From: an uncultured Ectothiorhodospiraceae bacterium
GTDB taxonomy: Bacteria > Pseudomonadota > Gammaproteobacteria > Nitrococcales > Nitrococcaceae
DNA length: 64,000 nt
Direction: 5' to 3'
Assembly: GCA_913055565.1 (NCBI GenBank)
Contig: CAJXKP010000006.1
Location: 35,406 to 99,405, forward strand
In this document: positions 11,877-21,785 of the stretch, in pieces
Layout of the letters: every line of letters starts with the position of its first letter
Position numbering within the stretch: the first letter of the stretch is position 1
The notes under the pieces: model-generated
Database searches by the model: none
What the model saw: the letters and a program-made list of their open reading frames with translations, nothing else
Told to the model about the DNA's origin: nothing
Position numbers and translations under genes: made by a program

Positions 11877-12953
11877 CTATTGTATCAGTTCAACACATTG
11901 GCCCTGTTCCACGTGGAACAGGGTGTCCGGGGTGACTCTCCCCATCTCCAGACTCGCCTGCCCAATCGCCGTCACAAGCAACTGGGCCCCGAGCCCCGTC
12001 GCCGCCTCGACGACCGCCCGCTGATTGGCGGCATCGAGCTCGGACGGTAGGTCGTCCATCAACAGTAGTGGATCCACGGATGGCGCCCGATCTCGTAGTA
12101 ACTCCACGAGCGCAAACCGTAACGCCGTTACCACTAGCTTCTGCTGACCCCGGGACAGCTCCGATGCCGCCGCTCGCCCGGTAGCCATCAATCGGATATC
12201 CGCCCGGTGAGGGCCTCGAAGGCTATAGCCGCGCGCCGCCGATGTCGCCCGATCCGCTGCCAACTGTTCCGCCAGGGGCACCTGCGCATCCCATCCCGCC
12301 CGATAGGCCCAATCCACATCACTGTCGGGTAGCCAGGCCCGGACCCAACGCTGCCACAGCGGGTAGAGCGCATCCAGGAAATCCCGTCGCTGCTCGCCCA
12401 CTCGCTCCCCAGCCGCGGCCATCTCCGGCTCCCATGCGGCCGCCAATCGGTCATCGCCCCGTCGTAATGCGGCATTCCTCTGCTTTAACGCCCGCTCGTA
12501 GCGCCGCCAGTCGCCAGCGAAGGAAGGTTCCACGTGGAACACGCCCCAATTCATGAATCCCCGGCGTTCGCTCGGGCCATCAGTAACGAGACGCTGACTC
12601 CGCGTGTTAAGAACTTGAACGGGTAACAGCCAAGCGAATTCCGACAACCGCCCCACCGTCTCGCCGTCCAGACGCACCCGCGTGTGCCCGCCCATCCGGC
12701 CTACGCCCAGTCGATACGCCTTACCTTCGACCGCCACTACCCCACGAACCGACCAACCGTCCTGCCCGCGCTTCGTTATTCCCCTCAATGGCCCTGGTAG
12801 GAAGGATCGCGCCCGCGCCAGGCAATGGACCGCCTCCAATAGCGAGGTCTTACCCGCGCCATTAGCACCCACGATCAGATTGAGCCCACGGCCCAGCGCC
12901 AGCTCCGCGGAACCGATGTTCCGGACCCCATCAACGACCAGCCGTTCCAGCAA
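11877..12953 (-). CDS. recF: DNA replication and repair protein RecF
   Basis: An SMC-like ATPase that helps load RecA at single-strand gaps through RecFOR, 358 residues. Walker A is GANGAGKTSLLEA at about 33-45, followed by the ARSFLPG segment. The signature motif is LSRGQQKLVVTAL, and Walker B is LLLMDDLPSELD. The best start is TTG at 12953 (MLERLVVDGVRNIG), aligned with the usual N-terminus and preceded by GGGGCGGAG. The gene contains two parS sites; each encodes Phe-His-Val-Glu in the RecF frame. Confidence 0.96.
   Translation of the reverse strand: MLERLVVDGVRNIGSAELALGRGLNLIVGANGAGKTSLLEAVHCLARARSFLPGPLRGITKRGQDGWSVRGVVAVEGKAYRLGVGRMGGHTRVRLDGETVGRLSEFAWLLPVQVLNTRSQRLVTDGPSERRGFMNWGVFHVEPSFAGDWRRYERALKQRNAALRRGDDRLAAAWEPEMAAAGERVGEQRRDFLDALYPLWQRWVRAWLPDSDVDWAYRAGWDAQVPLAEQLAADRATSAARGYSLRGPHRADIRLMATGRAAASELSRGQQKLVVTALRFALVELLRDRAPSVDPLLLMDDLPSELDAANQRAVVEAATGLGAQLLVTAIGQASLEMGRVTPDTLFHVEQGQCVELIQ
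11902..11923. promoter_or_regulatory. parS centromere site 1, in the 3' end of recF
   Basis: TGTTCCACGTGGAACA (11905-11920) is the core of a perfect 22-bp palindrome and matches the GTTCCACGTGGAAC form of the bacterial ParB site used in Pseudomonas. It lies about 2.4 kb from the probable origin, and parA and parB are in the same window. Confidence 0.9.
12527..12540. promoter_or_regulatory. parS centromere site 2, inside recF
   Basis: GTTCCACGTGGAAC is a perfect 14-bp palindrome identical to the core of site 1, 622 bp away. It encodes FHVE in a conserved stretch of RecF (GVFHVEPSF), so codon choice here seems fitted to ParB binding. Confidence 0.9.
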
Positions 12954-12967
12954 CTCCGCCCCGACGC

Positions 12968-14071
12968 CTAGAGCCGCATCGGCATCACAACGTAGCGACA
13001 GGACTCCGCTTCCCCATCACCCATAATCAGCGCGCTACTCGACGCATCCCGCAAATAGATCCGCACCTGGTCATTAGCTACCGCTCCCAGTGCATCGAGG
13101 AGGTAACTGGCATTAAAACCCACCTCCATGGCACCCCCGTCATAGCTGACCCCTACCCACTCCTCTGCCTCCTCCTGCTCCGGGTTATTCGAGTGGATCC
13201 GAAGGCTATCCGGCTCCAACACCCATCTGACCCCCCGGTATTTCTCGTTGGACAAGATCGAGACCCGAACCAGCGCCTGCCGAAGGGCCTCTCGCTCGGC
13301 TCCCAAACAAGGCCCATTACCGTCCGGGATCACGCCCGTATAATCCGGGAAACGCCCCTCGATTAGTTTCGACGTCAACCGAAGACCATCCAACTCTACA
13401 CGCACATGGTTCTCACCAAGCTCAACCCGGACCGGCTCACTACTGCGCTCTAACACCCGCAGCAACTCCTGGACGCCCTTGCGCGGCACGATCACCTGCT
13501 TACCTTGCCTAAGGCCTTCGGGCGCCGCTACATCCGCTAGGGCCAAACGATGGCCATCCGTTGCCACAGCCCGTAACCGCTCCGGCTCCAGCTCTAATAA
13601 CAGGCCATTGAGGAAGTAACGTACATCCTGCACCGCCATGCAGAACTGCGTCTTCTCCAGAAGCCAACGCATAGACTCCTGTGGTAACCGCAGCGCCTGC
13701 GATTCCCCGATGCCCTCCACCTTGGGGTAATCCGTCGCCGCCAAAGCCCCTAACTGGAACCGACTCCGGCCCGAGCGCACACGCACCTGCTCACCCTCGC
13801 GTTGCAACTGAGCCCTGGCCCCTTCAGGCAGGTTGCGCACGATATCCATCAACTTCCGTGCCGGCAGCGTAATCTGCCCCTCCGTGGTCACCGTGGCGTC
13901 CACGGACGTGGTTATTTCAACCTCCAGATCGGTAGCCGTTACCCACAGCGTCTGTCCCTCCACCTCGAGCAGCACATTCGCCAGGATCGGCAACGTCTGT
14001 CGGCGTTCCACCACCCCCATGACTGACTGGAGCCGTCGTAACAACGCTTCGCGCTCGATTTCCAGGTCCAT
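12968..14071 (-). CDS. dnaN: DNA polymerase III beta subunit (sliding clamp)
   Basis: The ring-shaped processivity clamp, 367 residues, made of three repeated domains. Recognisable segments are MDLEIEREALLRRLQSV, the domain 1 sequence LPILANVLLEV, and the C-terminal YVVMPMRL, which closes the clamp and contributes to the hydrophobic pocket for clamp-binding peptides. It lies 14 bp upstream of recF on the same strand. The ATG at 14071 has AAAGG a few bases upstream. The AT-rich sequence just before it is probably part of the origin. Confidence 0.97.
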   Translation of the reverse strand: MDLEIEREALLRRLQSVMGVVERRQTLPILANVLLEVEGQTLWVTATDLEVEITTSVDATVTTEGQITLPARKLMDIVRNLPEGARAQLQREGEQVRVRSGRSRFQLGALAATDYPKVEGIGESQALRLPQESMRWLLEKTQFCMAVQDVRYFLNGLLLELEPERLRAVATDGHRLALADVAAPEGLRQGKQVIVPRKGVQELLRVLERSSEPVRVELGENHVRVELDGLRLTSKLIEGRFPDYTGVIPDGNGPCLGAEREALRQALVRVSILSNEKYRGVRWVLEPDSLRIHSNNPEQEEAEEWVGVSYDGGAMEVGFNASYLLDALGAVANDQVRIYLRDASSSALIMGDGEAESCRYVVMPMRL

Positions 14072-14275
14072 CGGTAATAACCTTTACTGTGTGTTTAAAA
14101 CCTTATTGTTGTTATTAGTCTGACCGCCTGCTGTGGAACGAATGCCTAAGTCGTTGACTGATCGACACTTTCCTAGCAAAAGCCCTGTGGGCATCGGACG
14201 GATACGTGCCTTTCACTCCCTCCGGATAAGCTGTGGATAACTCACCCCTAAAACCTATCCACAGGTTATCCCGTC
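14072..14275. other. Probable replication origin (oriC) between dnaA and dnaN
   Basis: This 204-bp gap holds an AT-rich stretch at about 14,074-14,120, unusual for this GC-rich DNA and a candidate unwinding element. It also has a perfect DnaA box in reverse orientation at 14232-14240 (TGTGGATAA) and a near-perfect forward box at 14255-14263 (CTATCCACA). Gene orientation diverges here: gyrB-recF-dnaN-dnaA run left, and rpmH to glmS run right. The dnaA-rpmH gap, which holds the origin in some relatives, has only one clear box. Confidence 0.65.
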
Positions 14276-15613
14276 CTATGTCGACAAGGTTCTAACAAGA
14301 TTTCCGTAGTCCTCATCCACACCCGTGTCGGACTGCCGTAACTCCGCGATCTTCCGCGATGCGTGCAACACAGTGGTGTGATCCCTGCCCCCAAACGCCT
14401 CGCCGATCTCGGGTAGGCTATGACTGGTTAACTCCTTCGCGAGTGCCATCGCCACCTGGCGCGGACGGGCGATGGAACGGCTCCGCCGCTTGGAGAGCAG
14501 ATCTGCGTGGCGGATCTTGTAGTACTCGGCGACAGTCTTCTGGATATTCTCGATACTGACGAGCTTGTCCTGCAGTGCCAGTAGGTCCCGAAGGGCGTGC
14601 TTTGTGAAATCCAGAGTGATGGCCTGACCGGTGAACTGGGCGTTGGCGAGGACTCGCCGCAGCGCCCCTTCGAGTTCGCGGATGTTCGAACGGATGCGCT
14701 TGGCAATGAAGAACGCGACCTCATCCGGTAGCTCGTGGCTATCATCCTCTGCCTTGCGCTTGAGGATAGCGACTCGCGTCTCCAGCTCGGGTGGCTCGAT
14801 GGCCATAGTCAATCCCCAGCCAAACCGCGACTTCAGCCGTTCCTCCAGGCCATTGACCTCCTTGGGATACCGGTCGCAGGTCATAACAACCTGCTGCTGG
14901 CCTTCCAGCAGCGCATTAAACGTATGGAAAAACTCCTCCTGTGAGCGTTCCTTGCCGGCAAAGAACTGGATATCGTCGATCAGTAGCGCATCAACCCCAC
15001 GGTAATGGCGCTTGAAGGCATCGATAGCGTTGTGCTGGAGCGCCTTAACCATGTCCGCGACGAAGCGCTCCGAGTGGAGATAGATCACCTGGCCGTAGCG
15101 ATTGTTCTTCAGCAACTGATTGCCGATGGCATGCATCAGATGCGTCTTGCCCAGGCCAACGCCGCCGTAAATGAACAACGGGTTATATGCTCCTCCCGGG
15201 TTCTCCACGACCTGCATGCTGGCGGCGCGGGCGAGTTGGTTCGACTTGCCCTCAACAAACGTATCGAAGGTGAAATTGGGGTTAAGGCTTGATGCCGCCG
15301 GCTCGGCCACCGCTGCTGGTTGTTCCTCGGGTGAGACATCGTTGCTCGCGGTCGCCTCCGGTGTCCCTACCATCGAGCCCACCACTAGCCGCACCGCTGG
15401 CGGCTGCTGCGGGCGCTGCGTCGTAACAAGCTCCTGGATACGCTCGTAGAAGTGGGTCTCTACCCAATCCCGAACGAAGCGGTTGGGCGCAAAAAGCCGG
15501 AGCTCGCCGTTGCCCTCTTCCGACTGCAGTGGTCGAATCCAGGTATTGAGCTGCTGCGCCGGAACCTCGCGCTGCAATCGATTAAGACAGGCCTGCCACA
15601 GCGTCTCACTCAC
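14276..15613 (-). CDS. dnaA: Chromosomal replication initiator DnaA
   Basis: The ATP-dependent initiator that binds DnaA boxes and opens oriC, 445 residues. Domain I starts with [16 protein letters not shown]. The AAA+ domain carries Walker [14 protein letters not shown] and Walker [11 protein letters not shown]. Domain IV has the DNA-binding signature [15 protein letters not shown]. Translation starts at GTG (15613), preceded by TAGGAG. The linker (domain II) is Ala/Pro-rich, as usual. A DnaA box upstream at 15698-15706 suggests autoregulation. Confidence 0.98.
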   Translation of the reverse strand: MSETLWQACLNRLQREVPAQQLNTWIRPLQSEEGNGELRLFAPNRFVRDWVETHFYERIQELVTTQRPQQPPAVRLVVGSMVGTPEATASNDVSPEEQPAAVAEPAASSLNPNFTFDTFVEGKSNQLARAASMQVVENPGGAYNPLFIYGGVGLGKTHLMHAIGNQLLKNNRYGQVIYLHSERFVADMVKALQHNAIDAFKRHYRGVDALLIDDIQFFAGKERSQEEFFHTFNALLEGQQQVVMTCDRYPKEVNGLEERLKSRFGWGLTMAIEPPELETRVAILKRKAEDDSHELPDEVAFFIAKRIRSNIRELEGALRRVLANAQFTGQAITLDFTKHALRDLLALQDKLVSIENIQKTVAEYYKIRHADLLSKRRSRSIARPRQVAMALAKELTSHSLPEIGEAFGGRDHTTVLHASRKIAELRQSDTGVDEDYGNLVRTLST

Positions 15614-15697
15614 GTTCTACTCCTACGCCTTGGCATTACTAGGGAAGGGCGGGGGCGTTACCTTTCAGGCGACGGAGTCTAACCCTGTCCCCGCTAG

Positions 15698-15706
15698 TTA
15701 TCCACA
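15698..15706 (+). promoter_or_regulatory. DnaA box in the dnaA-rpmH intergenic region
   Basis: TTATCCACA is a perfect DnaA box, about 85 bp upstream of the dnaA GTG start. It may serve dnaA autoregulation or act as an extra origin element. The rest of 15614-15864 holds the rpmH promoter. Confidence 0.8.
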
Positions 15707-15767
15707 ATCCGTTCACAGCCATGGACCATCCCGCTGGTGCCCCAGCCCAAGGGCTGATTGCGTTGAA

Positions 15768-15797
15768 TTGACGCCAATCCATAGGCCCGGCTACACT
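15768..15797 (+). promoter_or_regulatory. Sigma-70-type promoter of rpmH
   Basis: TTGACG (15768-15773) and TACACT (15792-15797) are separated by 18 bp. Predicted initiation near 15804 gives a leader of about 60 nt before rpmH. It would drive rpmH-rnpA-yidD-yidC and possibly mnmE. Confidence 0.6.
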
Positions 15798-15864
15798 GCG
15801 CGGCTTATCTGGGCATGGTCTCGATGGCGGCCCAACCCTTCATGCGCCATAAGCGGGGTCGAAT

Positions 15865-15999
15865 ATGAAACGCACGTATCAACCGAGCGTCATCAAGCGA
15901 AAGCGCAACCACGGTTTTCGGGCGCGCATGGCAAGTGCCAGTGGGCGCAAGGTTATCGCTCGCCGCCGCGCCAAGGGCCGTCACCGGCTTACTAAATAG
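15865..15999 (+). CDS. rpmH: 50S ribosomal protein L34
   Basis: This gene encodes the 44-residue, very basic ribosomal protein L34, starting [18 protein letters not shown] and ending [10 protein letters not shown]. Length and sequence are those of the universal bacterial family. It is the first gene of the rpmH-rnpA-yidD-yidC cluster, and rnpA begins 2 bp after its stop. Confidence 0.98.
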   Translation: MKRTYQPSVIKRKRNHGFRARMASASGRKVIARRRAKGRHRLTK

Positions 16000-16001
16000 A
16001 G

Positions 16002-16364
16002 TTGGCCTCGCCGGGCACGGGTCCGGCCAAGCTGCCGCGCTCAGCGCGGCTGACACAGAGCCGGGCCTTCAATCGAGTATTCCAGGATGCGTCTCGCATC
16101 CGCAATCGCTATTTCACGATACTTTACCGGTATGGCCCTGAGCAGCACGCGCGGCTTGGCATGGCCGTCTCGCGCCGCACGGCGCCCAAGGCGACCGATC
16201 GCAGCCGGATCAAGCGGATCATCCGTGAGACCTTCCGGCAACGCCAGCGCCGACTCGAGGCCTACGATATCGTGGTAATCGCTAAGGCATCCGCTCGCGG
16301 GGCCGAGCGCCGCGAACTCCACGAATGCCTCGGCCGTCTCTGGGAGCGGCTCGCGCAGCAATGA
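16002..16364 (+). CDS. rnpA: Ribonuclease P protein component
   Basis: The basic protein subunit of RNase P, which helps the catalytic RNA process the 5' ends of tRNA precursors. It has 120 residues if the TTG at 16002 is the start. The conserved RNR-type motif appears as TDRSRIKRIIRETFR, and RLGMAVSRR matches the family core. The stop overlaps the yidD ATG by 4 bp (ATGA). The close packing with rpmH is the standard arrangement. Confidence 0.94.
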   Translation: MASPGTGPAKLPRSARLTQSRAFNRVFQDASRIRNRYFTILYRYGPEQHARLGMAVSRRTAPKATDRSRIKRIIRETFRQRQRRLEAYDIVVIAKASARGAERRELHECLGRLWERLAQQ

Positions 16365-16597
16365 CACGCATCCTGGTTGCGATCATCAAGGTCTACCGCC
16401 TCGTGCTGAGCCCGCTGATTGGGCCGAGATGCCGATTCCTCCCGACTTGCTCGGACTACGCTCAGCAGGCCGTGCTGAGCCACGGATGGCGTCGCGGCGG
16501 CCTGCTCGCATTACGCCGCCTCCTGCGGTGCCATCCTCTCAGCGCGGGTGGTCTCGACCCCGTACCCGAGTGCCGATGCCATAGGACCAGTAACTAA
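16361..16597 (+). CDS. yidD: Membrane protein insertion efficiency factor YidD
   Basis: A small 78-residue protein of the YidD family, which aids YidC/Sec membrane protein insertion and sits at the inner membrane through an amphipathic helix. The signature CRFLPTCSDYAQQAV with conserved cysteines and the later GGLDPVPE are clear. The ATG at 16361 overlaps the rnpA stop, so this start is preferred over an in-frame start 36 bp upstream. Its stop overlaps the yidC start (TAATG). Confidence 0.95.
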   Translation: MTRILVAIIKVYRLVLSPLIGPRCRFLPTCSDYAQQAVLSHGWRRGGLLALRRLLRCHPLSAGGLDPVPECRCHRTSN

Positions 16598-18318
16598 TGC
16601 AGCAACTCCGCATCTTCCTGCTCGCCGCCCTCACGGCCTTGTCGCTGTTGCTATGGCAAGCCTGGCAAGCCGATTATGGCTCGAGCCCTCAGCCCACCGC
16701 CGACCGTCGTGCCGACTCAAGCGATAGCGCCGCGTCTGAACCGAGTAGCGCCCCCGCGCCCGCCGATTCCTCAGCGACATCCGCGCCAGCCCAAGACAAC
16801 AGTGACGGAGCCTCAGAGCAATCGCGTGACCGCGGCGGCGAGCGTATCCATGTCGCGACGGATCTCCTCGAGATCGAACTCAGCCCACAGGGTGGTGGCA
16901 TCGTCACTGCCCGACTAAAAGAGCACACCATCTCAGCGGATAACCCTGAGCCCTTTACGCTCATGAGCGCTTCCGCGCCCGCCTTTACGGCGCAAATCGG
17001 GCTCAGTAGCCAGGATGCCTCCGCTCCGGGCCATACGGGTAACTGGTCCGCGCCGCAGCAGAACTACGAGCTCAAGGCGTCCGACGACCAGCTGGTTGTG
17101 CCGCTGCGATGGACCGCACCTGACGGCACCGAGGTCCTGCGCCGCTACACCTTTCGCCGCGATAGCTACGTCATTAACGTCGACCACCAGATTACCAACA
17201 AAGGCGACGATGAGCGCTCGTACTTTCAGTACACTCGACTGCTGCGTGAACCCACAAGCGGCGATCAGGCCTTCCTGGGCGCACGTAGCTTCATCGGTGG
17301 TGTCATCTCAAGGCCCGACGAGCCCTATACCAAGTACGACTTCGACGACATAAGCGACGGCGCCTTCGACCAGACCGTGACGAACGGCTGGGTCGCCATG
17401 ATCCAGCACTATTTCCTCGCCGCCGTTATACCAACCCGCGACGAGGGCTACCGTATCGCAACCAATCGCGCTGGCGAGGGCCGGATCCTGGGGACATATT
17501 CCCCTGTAACCCGTGTCCCCGCGGGCGGGACTAGCGAATTGGCTACCCGGTTGTTCGTCGGCCCCAAGGAGCAGGACCGTCTCGACGCCGTCGCCGATGA
17601 TCTCCAACTTACCGTGGATTACGGCTGGTTCCACGTACTCTCGAAGCCCCTGTTTGAGGTCCTCAACTGGATCCATGGCTGGGTTGGCAACTGGGGCTGG
17701 TCCATTATGATCCTGGTGCTGCTAATCAAGCTGGTGTTCTACAAGCTCTCGGAGACCAGCTATCGCTCCATGGCCCGCATGCGCAAGCTCCAGCCCAAGA
17801 TGCAGGAGCTGCGTGAGCGCTACAGCGATGACAAGCAGCGCATGAACCAGGAGATCATGGAGCTGTACAAGCGCGAGAAGGTCAATCCGCTCGGCGGCTG
17901 CCTGCCGATCCTCATCCAGATCCCGGTCTTTATCGCCCTGTACTGGGTCTTGCTGGAGAGCGTCGAGCTACGGCAGGCCCCCTGGATCCTCTGGATCGAC
18001 GATCTCGCCAAGCGCGACCCGCTGTATGTCTTGCCCGTCCTCATGGGGCTGAGTATGTTCCTGCAGCAAAAGCTCAACCCAGCGCCAATGGATCCTATCC
18101 AGCAGAAGGTGATGATGAGTCTGCCGTTTGTCTTCACGATCTTCTTCGCCTTCTTCCCGGCGGGTCTGGTGCTGTACTGGGTAAGCAATAATTCCCTGTC
18201 CATCCTCCAGCAGTGGATCATCACCCGCCGCGTCGAATCCGGTAACGATGACGACGGCGACAACAGCGGTGGCCTGATCAAGCGCGCTACCCAGCGTTTG
18301 CTCCCCGCCAAGAGCTAA
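16597..18318 (+). CDS. yidC: Membrane protein insertase YidC
   Basis: An Oxa1/YidC-family insertase that places proteins in the inner membrane alone or with SecYEG. It has 573 residues with the Gram-negative architecture: an N-terminal transmembrane anchor at about 4-22, a Ser/Ala/Pro-rich linker, a large periplasmic beta-sandwich, then five transmembrane segments from about residue 360. NPLGGCLPILIQIPVFIALYW is the conserved core. The linker is long and low in complexity. The next gene, mnmE, starts 5 bp after the stop. Confidence 0.97.
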   Translation: MQQLRIFLLAALTALSLLLWQAWQADYGSSPQPTADRRADSSDSAASEPSSAPAPADSSATSAPAQDNSDGASEQSRDRGGERIHVATDLLEIELSPQGGGIVTARLKEHTISADNPEPFTLMSASAPAFTAQIGLSSQDASAPGHTGNWSAPQQNYELKASDDQLVVPLRWTAPDGTEVLRRYTFRRDSYVINVDHQITNKGDDERSYFQYTRLLREPTSGDQAFLGARSFIGGVISRPDEPYTKYDFDDISDGAFDQTVTNGWVAMIQHYFLAAVIPTRDEGYRIATNRAGEGRILGTYSPVTRVPAGGTSELATRLFVGPKEQDRLDAVADDLQLTVDYGWFHVLSKPLFEVLNWIHGWVGNWGWSIMILVLLIKLVFYKLSETSYRSMARMRKLQPKMQELRERYSDDKQRMNQEIMELYKREKVNPLGGCLPILIQIPVFIALYWVLLESVELRQAPWILWIDDLAKRDPLYVLPVLMGLSMFLQQKLNPAPMDPIQQKVMMSLPFVFTIFFAFFPAGLVLYWVSNNSLSILQQWIITRRVESGNDDDGDNSGGLIKRATQRLLPAKS

Positions 18319-18323
18319 TCGGC

Positions 18324-19673
18324 ATGACCGGCAACGACGGGGATACCATCGTCGCCCGGGCGACACCGCCCGGGCGCGGTGGTGTCGCCGTCGTTCGTGT
18401 TAGTGGCCCCCGTGTAGGCGCCCTTGCTACCGCCATCATCGGCAGCCTCCCAGTCCCGAGGCGAGCCACCTTTACCCGTTTCCGCGGCGCTGATGGCCAG
18501 GTCCTCGACGAGGGGCTAGCCCTCTATTTCCCGCAGCCCGGCTCCTTTACGGGTGAGGACGTCCTCGAGCTGCACGGTCACGGCGGGGATGTCGTTGTGG
18601 CTCGTCTGATCCAACGCCTACAGGCGCTGGGGGCGCGCGCCGCCCAACCCGGGGAATTCTCCCGGCGGGCCTTCATCAACGGCCGCATGGATCTCAGTCA
18701 GGCGGAGGCCATTGCGGATCTTATCGACGCCCGAAGCGAGGCCGCGGCCCGCGCGGCGATGCGGTCGCTCGCTGGCGAGTTCGGCCGCGTCGTTCATGCC
18801 CTGGTCGAGGCAACCACGGAGCTCCGCGTCCACGTAGAATCCGCCATCGACTTCCCCGACGAGGCCATCGACATCGCTAGCGATTCGGCCGTGCGCGATG
18901 GCCTCGCCCGCCTGGACACGGAGCTTGAATCGACCCTGGCGAGCGCCCACCGGGGCCGCGCCCTGCGCGATGGCATGCAGGTCGTCATCATCGGTGACCC
19001 GAACGTCGGTAAATCGACGCTCCTCAATCGCCTCGCGGGCGAGGATAGCGCCATCGTCACGGAGATTCCCGGCACCACGCGCGATACCCTGCGCGAGGAT
19101 CTCATCATCGACGGCATGCCACTGCAGGTGGTGGATACCGCCGGGCTTCGCGATAGCGACGACGCTATCGAGCAGGAGGGCGTCCGCCGCGCTTGGCAAG
19201 CGGTTGGCCACTGTGACCGGGTGCTCCTGGTCACCGAAGCGGCTACGGCACCGAGTGCCGCGGAGGCACGGATCCTCGCTGAGTTACCCGATGGCCTAGA
19301 CGCCACCGTGATTCGCAATAAGATCGATCTCAGCGACCACGCCGCTGGCTTGATCCCAGCTACCGAGCCACCCTGTATCGGTGTGAGTGCGACCACGGGT
19401 GAGGGCCTGGATGGCCTGCGTGAGCACCTTCGCAGCCTCATGGGGCTAGCCGATGCTGGCGGTGACTACTCGGCCCGCCAGCGCCACGTCGATGCCCTAA
19501 GGCGTGCCGGCGAGCATCTAGCCACGGCGCAGCGTCAAGCGGATGCCGGCGCCGCTGAGCTCATGGCTGAGGAGCTGGCTCACCTCCAAACCGCCCTTGG
19601 TGAGATTACGGGCGAGGTCAGCTCGGACGATCTACTGGGACGCATCTTTAGCACCTTTTGTATCGGTAAGTAG
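18324..19673 (+). CDS. mnmE: tRNA modification GTPase MnmE (TrmE)
   Basis: MnmE works with MnmG to make the 5-carboxymethylaminomethyl modification of wobble uridine in tRNA. The 449-residue protein has an N-terminal tetrahydrofolate-binding domain (ATPPGRGGVAVVRVSG), a helical domain, an inserted GTPase domain with GDPNVGKSTLLNRL (G1), DTAGLRDS (G3) and RNKIDL (G4), and the C-terminal CIGK motif with the catalytic cysteine. It follows yidC closely. A gap of about 210 bp with no recognised feature precedes mnmG. Confidence 0.97.
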   Translation: MTGNDGDTIVARATPPGRGGVAVVRVSGPRVGALATAIIGSLPVPRRATFTRFRGADGQVLDEGLALYFPQPGSFTGEDVLELHGHGGDVVVARLIQRLQALGARAAQPGEFSRRAFINGRMDLSQAEAIADLIDARSEAAARAAMRSLAGEFGRVVHALVEATTELRVHVESAIDFPDEAIDIASDSAVRDGLARLDTELESTLASAHRGRALRDGMQVVIIGDPNVGKSTLLNRLAGEDSAIVTEIPGTTRDTLREDLIIDGMPLQVVDTAGLRDSDDAIEQEGVRRAWQAVGHCDRVLLVTEAATAPSAAEARILAELPDGLDATVIRNKIDLSDHAAGLIPATEPPCIGVSATTGEGLDGLREHLRSLMGLADAGGDYSARQRHVDALRRAGEHLATAQRQADAGAAELMAEELAHLQTALGEITGEVSSDDLLGRIFSTFCIGK

Positions 19674-19888
19674 GGTGCCTCTCCAGCAATTCTCGTTTCG
19701 GCCGTCGAGCTGGCCGCGTTACCTCCTGCCGAGGGACGCCATAAACCTTCCCAGGCGGCTCGACGGCGGCCTTCCCTGGCCGCAGCCGCCCCCGGCCGGG
19801 AGTAACGCGACCACGCGCGCCGATCCTTGCCGCCTCTCGATGCGCGACCTAGACTGGGTCGGCTAGACTGCCAACGGGCATTGTGAGG

Positions 19889-21784
19889 ATGGATTTGGGC
19901 TCATCACGTCAGTTTGATGTCATCGTTGTTGGTGGCGGCCACGCCGGCACTGAGGCGGCGCTCGCGTCGGCCCGAGCAGGTGCCTCGACGCTGTTGTTAA
20001 CGCACAGCATCGAGGCCATCGGGGCGATGAGCTGTAATCCGGCGATCGGTGGCATCGGTAAGGGCCATCTCGTTCGCGAGATCGATGCCATGGGCGGCGC
20101 GATGGCGCGCGCCGCCGATGCGGCGGGCATCCAATTCCGCGTGCTCAATGCCCGTAAGGGAGCCGCCGTTCGAGCTACGCGCGCGCAGGCCGATCGCAGC
20201 CTCTACGCGGCCGCCATCCGCCGGCTCGTGGAAGGCCAGCCGGGACTGCACCTGTTTCAGCAGAGCGTCGATGATCTGATCGTTGACGATGATACCGTGC
20301 GCGGTGTCCAGACCCAGATGGGGCTCGCCTTCTACGCCCCGACGGTTGTGCTTACCGTTGGAACCTTCCTGGGCGGTCAAATCCACGTCGGTGACATGAA
20401 TCAGCAGGGTGGTCGCGCCGGTGCGCCGCCATCGAACGCCCTGTCGCAGCGACTGCGGGCGTTGCCGTTTCGAGTCGATCGCCTGAAAACGGGGACGCCA
20501 CCACGCATCGACGCCCGAACGATTGACCTCGCACGCCTGGAGGAGCAACCCGGAGATAGCGACGAGCCCTATTTCTCGTTGTGGAGCCGTGGTGATGAGC
20601 ATCCCCAGCAGCTGCCGTGTCATATCGCTCGCACGAACGCACGTACCCACGAGATCATTAGCGCTGGGTTGGATCGCTCACCGATCTATGGCGGTGGCAT
20701 TGAGGGACCGGGTCCGCGCTACTGCCCCTCCATCGAGGACAAGGTAGTGCGCTTCAGCGACAAAGACCACCACCAGATCTTTGTCGAGCCTGAAGGCCTG
20801 ACGAGCCATGAGGTCTATCCCAATGGCCTATCCACAAGCCTCCCATTCGAGCTCCAAGAGGCGTTCGTTCGCTCGATTGCGGGCTTCGAAACCGCGCATA
20901 TCACGCGCCCGGGCTACGCCATTGAGTACGACTTCCTCGACCCGCGGGATCTCGCACCGAGCCTGGAGACCCACTGGATCGCCGGCCTTTATCTAGCCGG
21001 CCAGATCAACGGTACCACCGGCTACGAGGAGGCCGCGGCGCAGGGGCTGGTCGCGGGTATTAACGCCGCCGCTGCCGTCCACGGTCGTGAACCTTGGCTG
21101 CCGCGCCGAGACCAGGCCTATATCGGTGTCCTCATCGACGATCTGATAACCCGGGGCACGCGCGAGCCCTACCGCATGTTTACCAGCCGGGCCGAATATA
21201 GGCTCCAATTACGCGAGGACAACGCGGACCTACGCCTGACCCCCATCGCCCGTGAGCATGGGCTTATCGACGACGGCGCCTGGCAACGCTTTGAGGCGTA
21301 TCGCGCGGCCGTTGCCGCGGAATGGGATCGTCTCGAGCGCACCCGCGTGCGGCCGAGCGACATCGATGTCGCGGACGCCGAGCGCGTGTTGGGTGGGCCC
21401 CTGCGCCATGAACAGAGCCTATTGGATCTGCTGCGCCGCCCGGATGTCAGCTACCAGGCATTGGTCTCGTTACCCGCAGCGCAATCCGGGGTTACTGATG
21501 AGCGGGTCGCTAACCAGGTCGCAGTGCAGGCCAAGTACGCCGGTTACGTCGCGCGCCAGGAGCGCGAGGTGGCGCGCCATACGCGCGACGAGGCTGTGGC
21601 ATTGCCGTCGGATATTGATTACACGGAGGTGATGGGCCTGTCCAATGAGGTGCGCGAGAAACTGGCCGCGCATCGCCCGGCGACGATCGGCCAGGCGAGC
21701 CGTATCCCGGGTATCACACCCGCTGCGCTATCGCTGCTGCTGGTTCATCTGAAGAAGACGGCCCAGCTGGCGCGTACTGGCTGA
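19889..21784 (+). CDS. mnmG: tRNA uridine-5-carboxymethylaminomethyl modification enzyme MnmG (GidA)
   Basis: The FAD-binding partner of MnmE, about 631 residues. The dinucleotide-binding motif [14 protein letters not shown] is at the N-terminus. Later come [22 protein letters not shown], the conserved [14 protein letters not shown] segment and the C-terminal helical domain with GIT-type sequence. The start is ambiguous: ATG at 19889 gives the length closest to E. coli, while GTG at 19883 adds two residues and neither has a good ribosome site. rsmG begins 2 bp after the stop. Confidence 0.96.
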   Translation: MDLGSSRQFDVIVVGGGHAGTEAALASARAGASTLLLTHSIEAIGAMSCNPAIGGIGKGHLVREIDAMGGAMARAADAAGIQFRVLNARKGAAVRATRAQADRSLYAAAIRRLVEGQPGLHLFQQSVDDLIVDDDTVRGVQTQMGLAFYAPTVVLTVGTFLGGQIHVGDMNQQGGRAGAPPSNALSQRLRALPFRVDRLKTGTPPRIDARTIDLARLEEQPGDSDEPYFSLWSRGDEHPQQLPCHIARTNARTHEIISAGLDRSPIYGGGIEGPGPRYCPSIEDKVVRFSDKDHHQIFVEPEGLTSHEVYPNGLSTSLPFELQEAFVRSIAGFETAHITRPGYAIEYDFLDPRDLAPSLETHWIAGLYLAGQINGTTGYEEAAAQGLVAGINAAAAVHGREPWLPRRDQAYIGVLIDDLITRGTREPYRMFTSRAEYRLQLREDNADLRLTPIAREHGLIDDGAWQRFEAYRAAVAAEWDRLERTRVRPSDIDVADAERVLGGPLRHEQSLLDLLRRPDVSYQALVSLPAAQSGVTDERVANQVAVQAKYAGYVARQEREVARHTRDEAVALPSDIDYTEVMGLSNEVREKLAAHRPATIGQASRIPGITPAALSLLLVHLKKTAQLARTG

Positions 21785-21785
21785 G

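Noticed and set aside
17630..17645. parS-like sequence in yidC (GGTTCCACGTACTC)
   Set aside because: Only the left half matches; the right half of the palindrome is absent.
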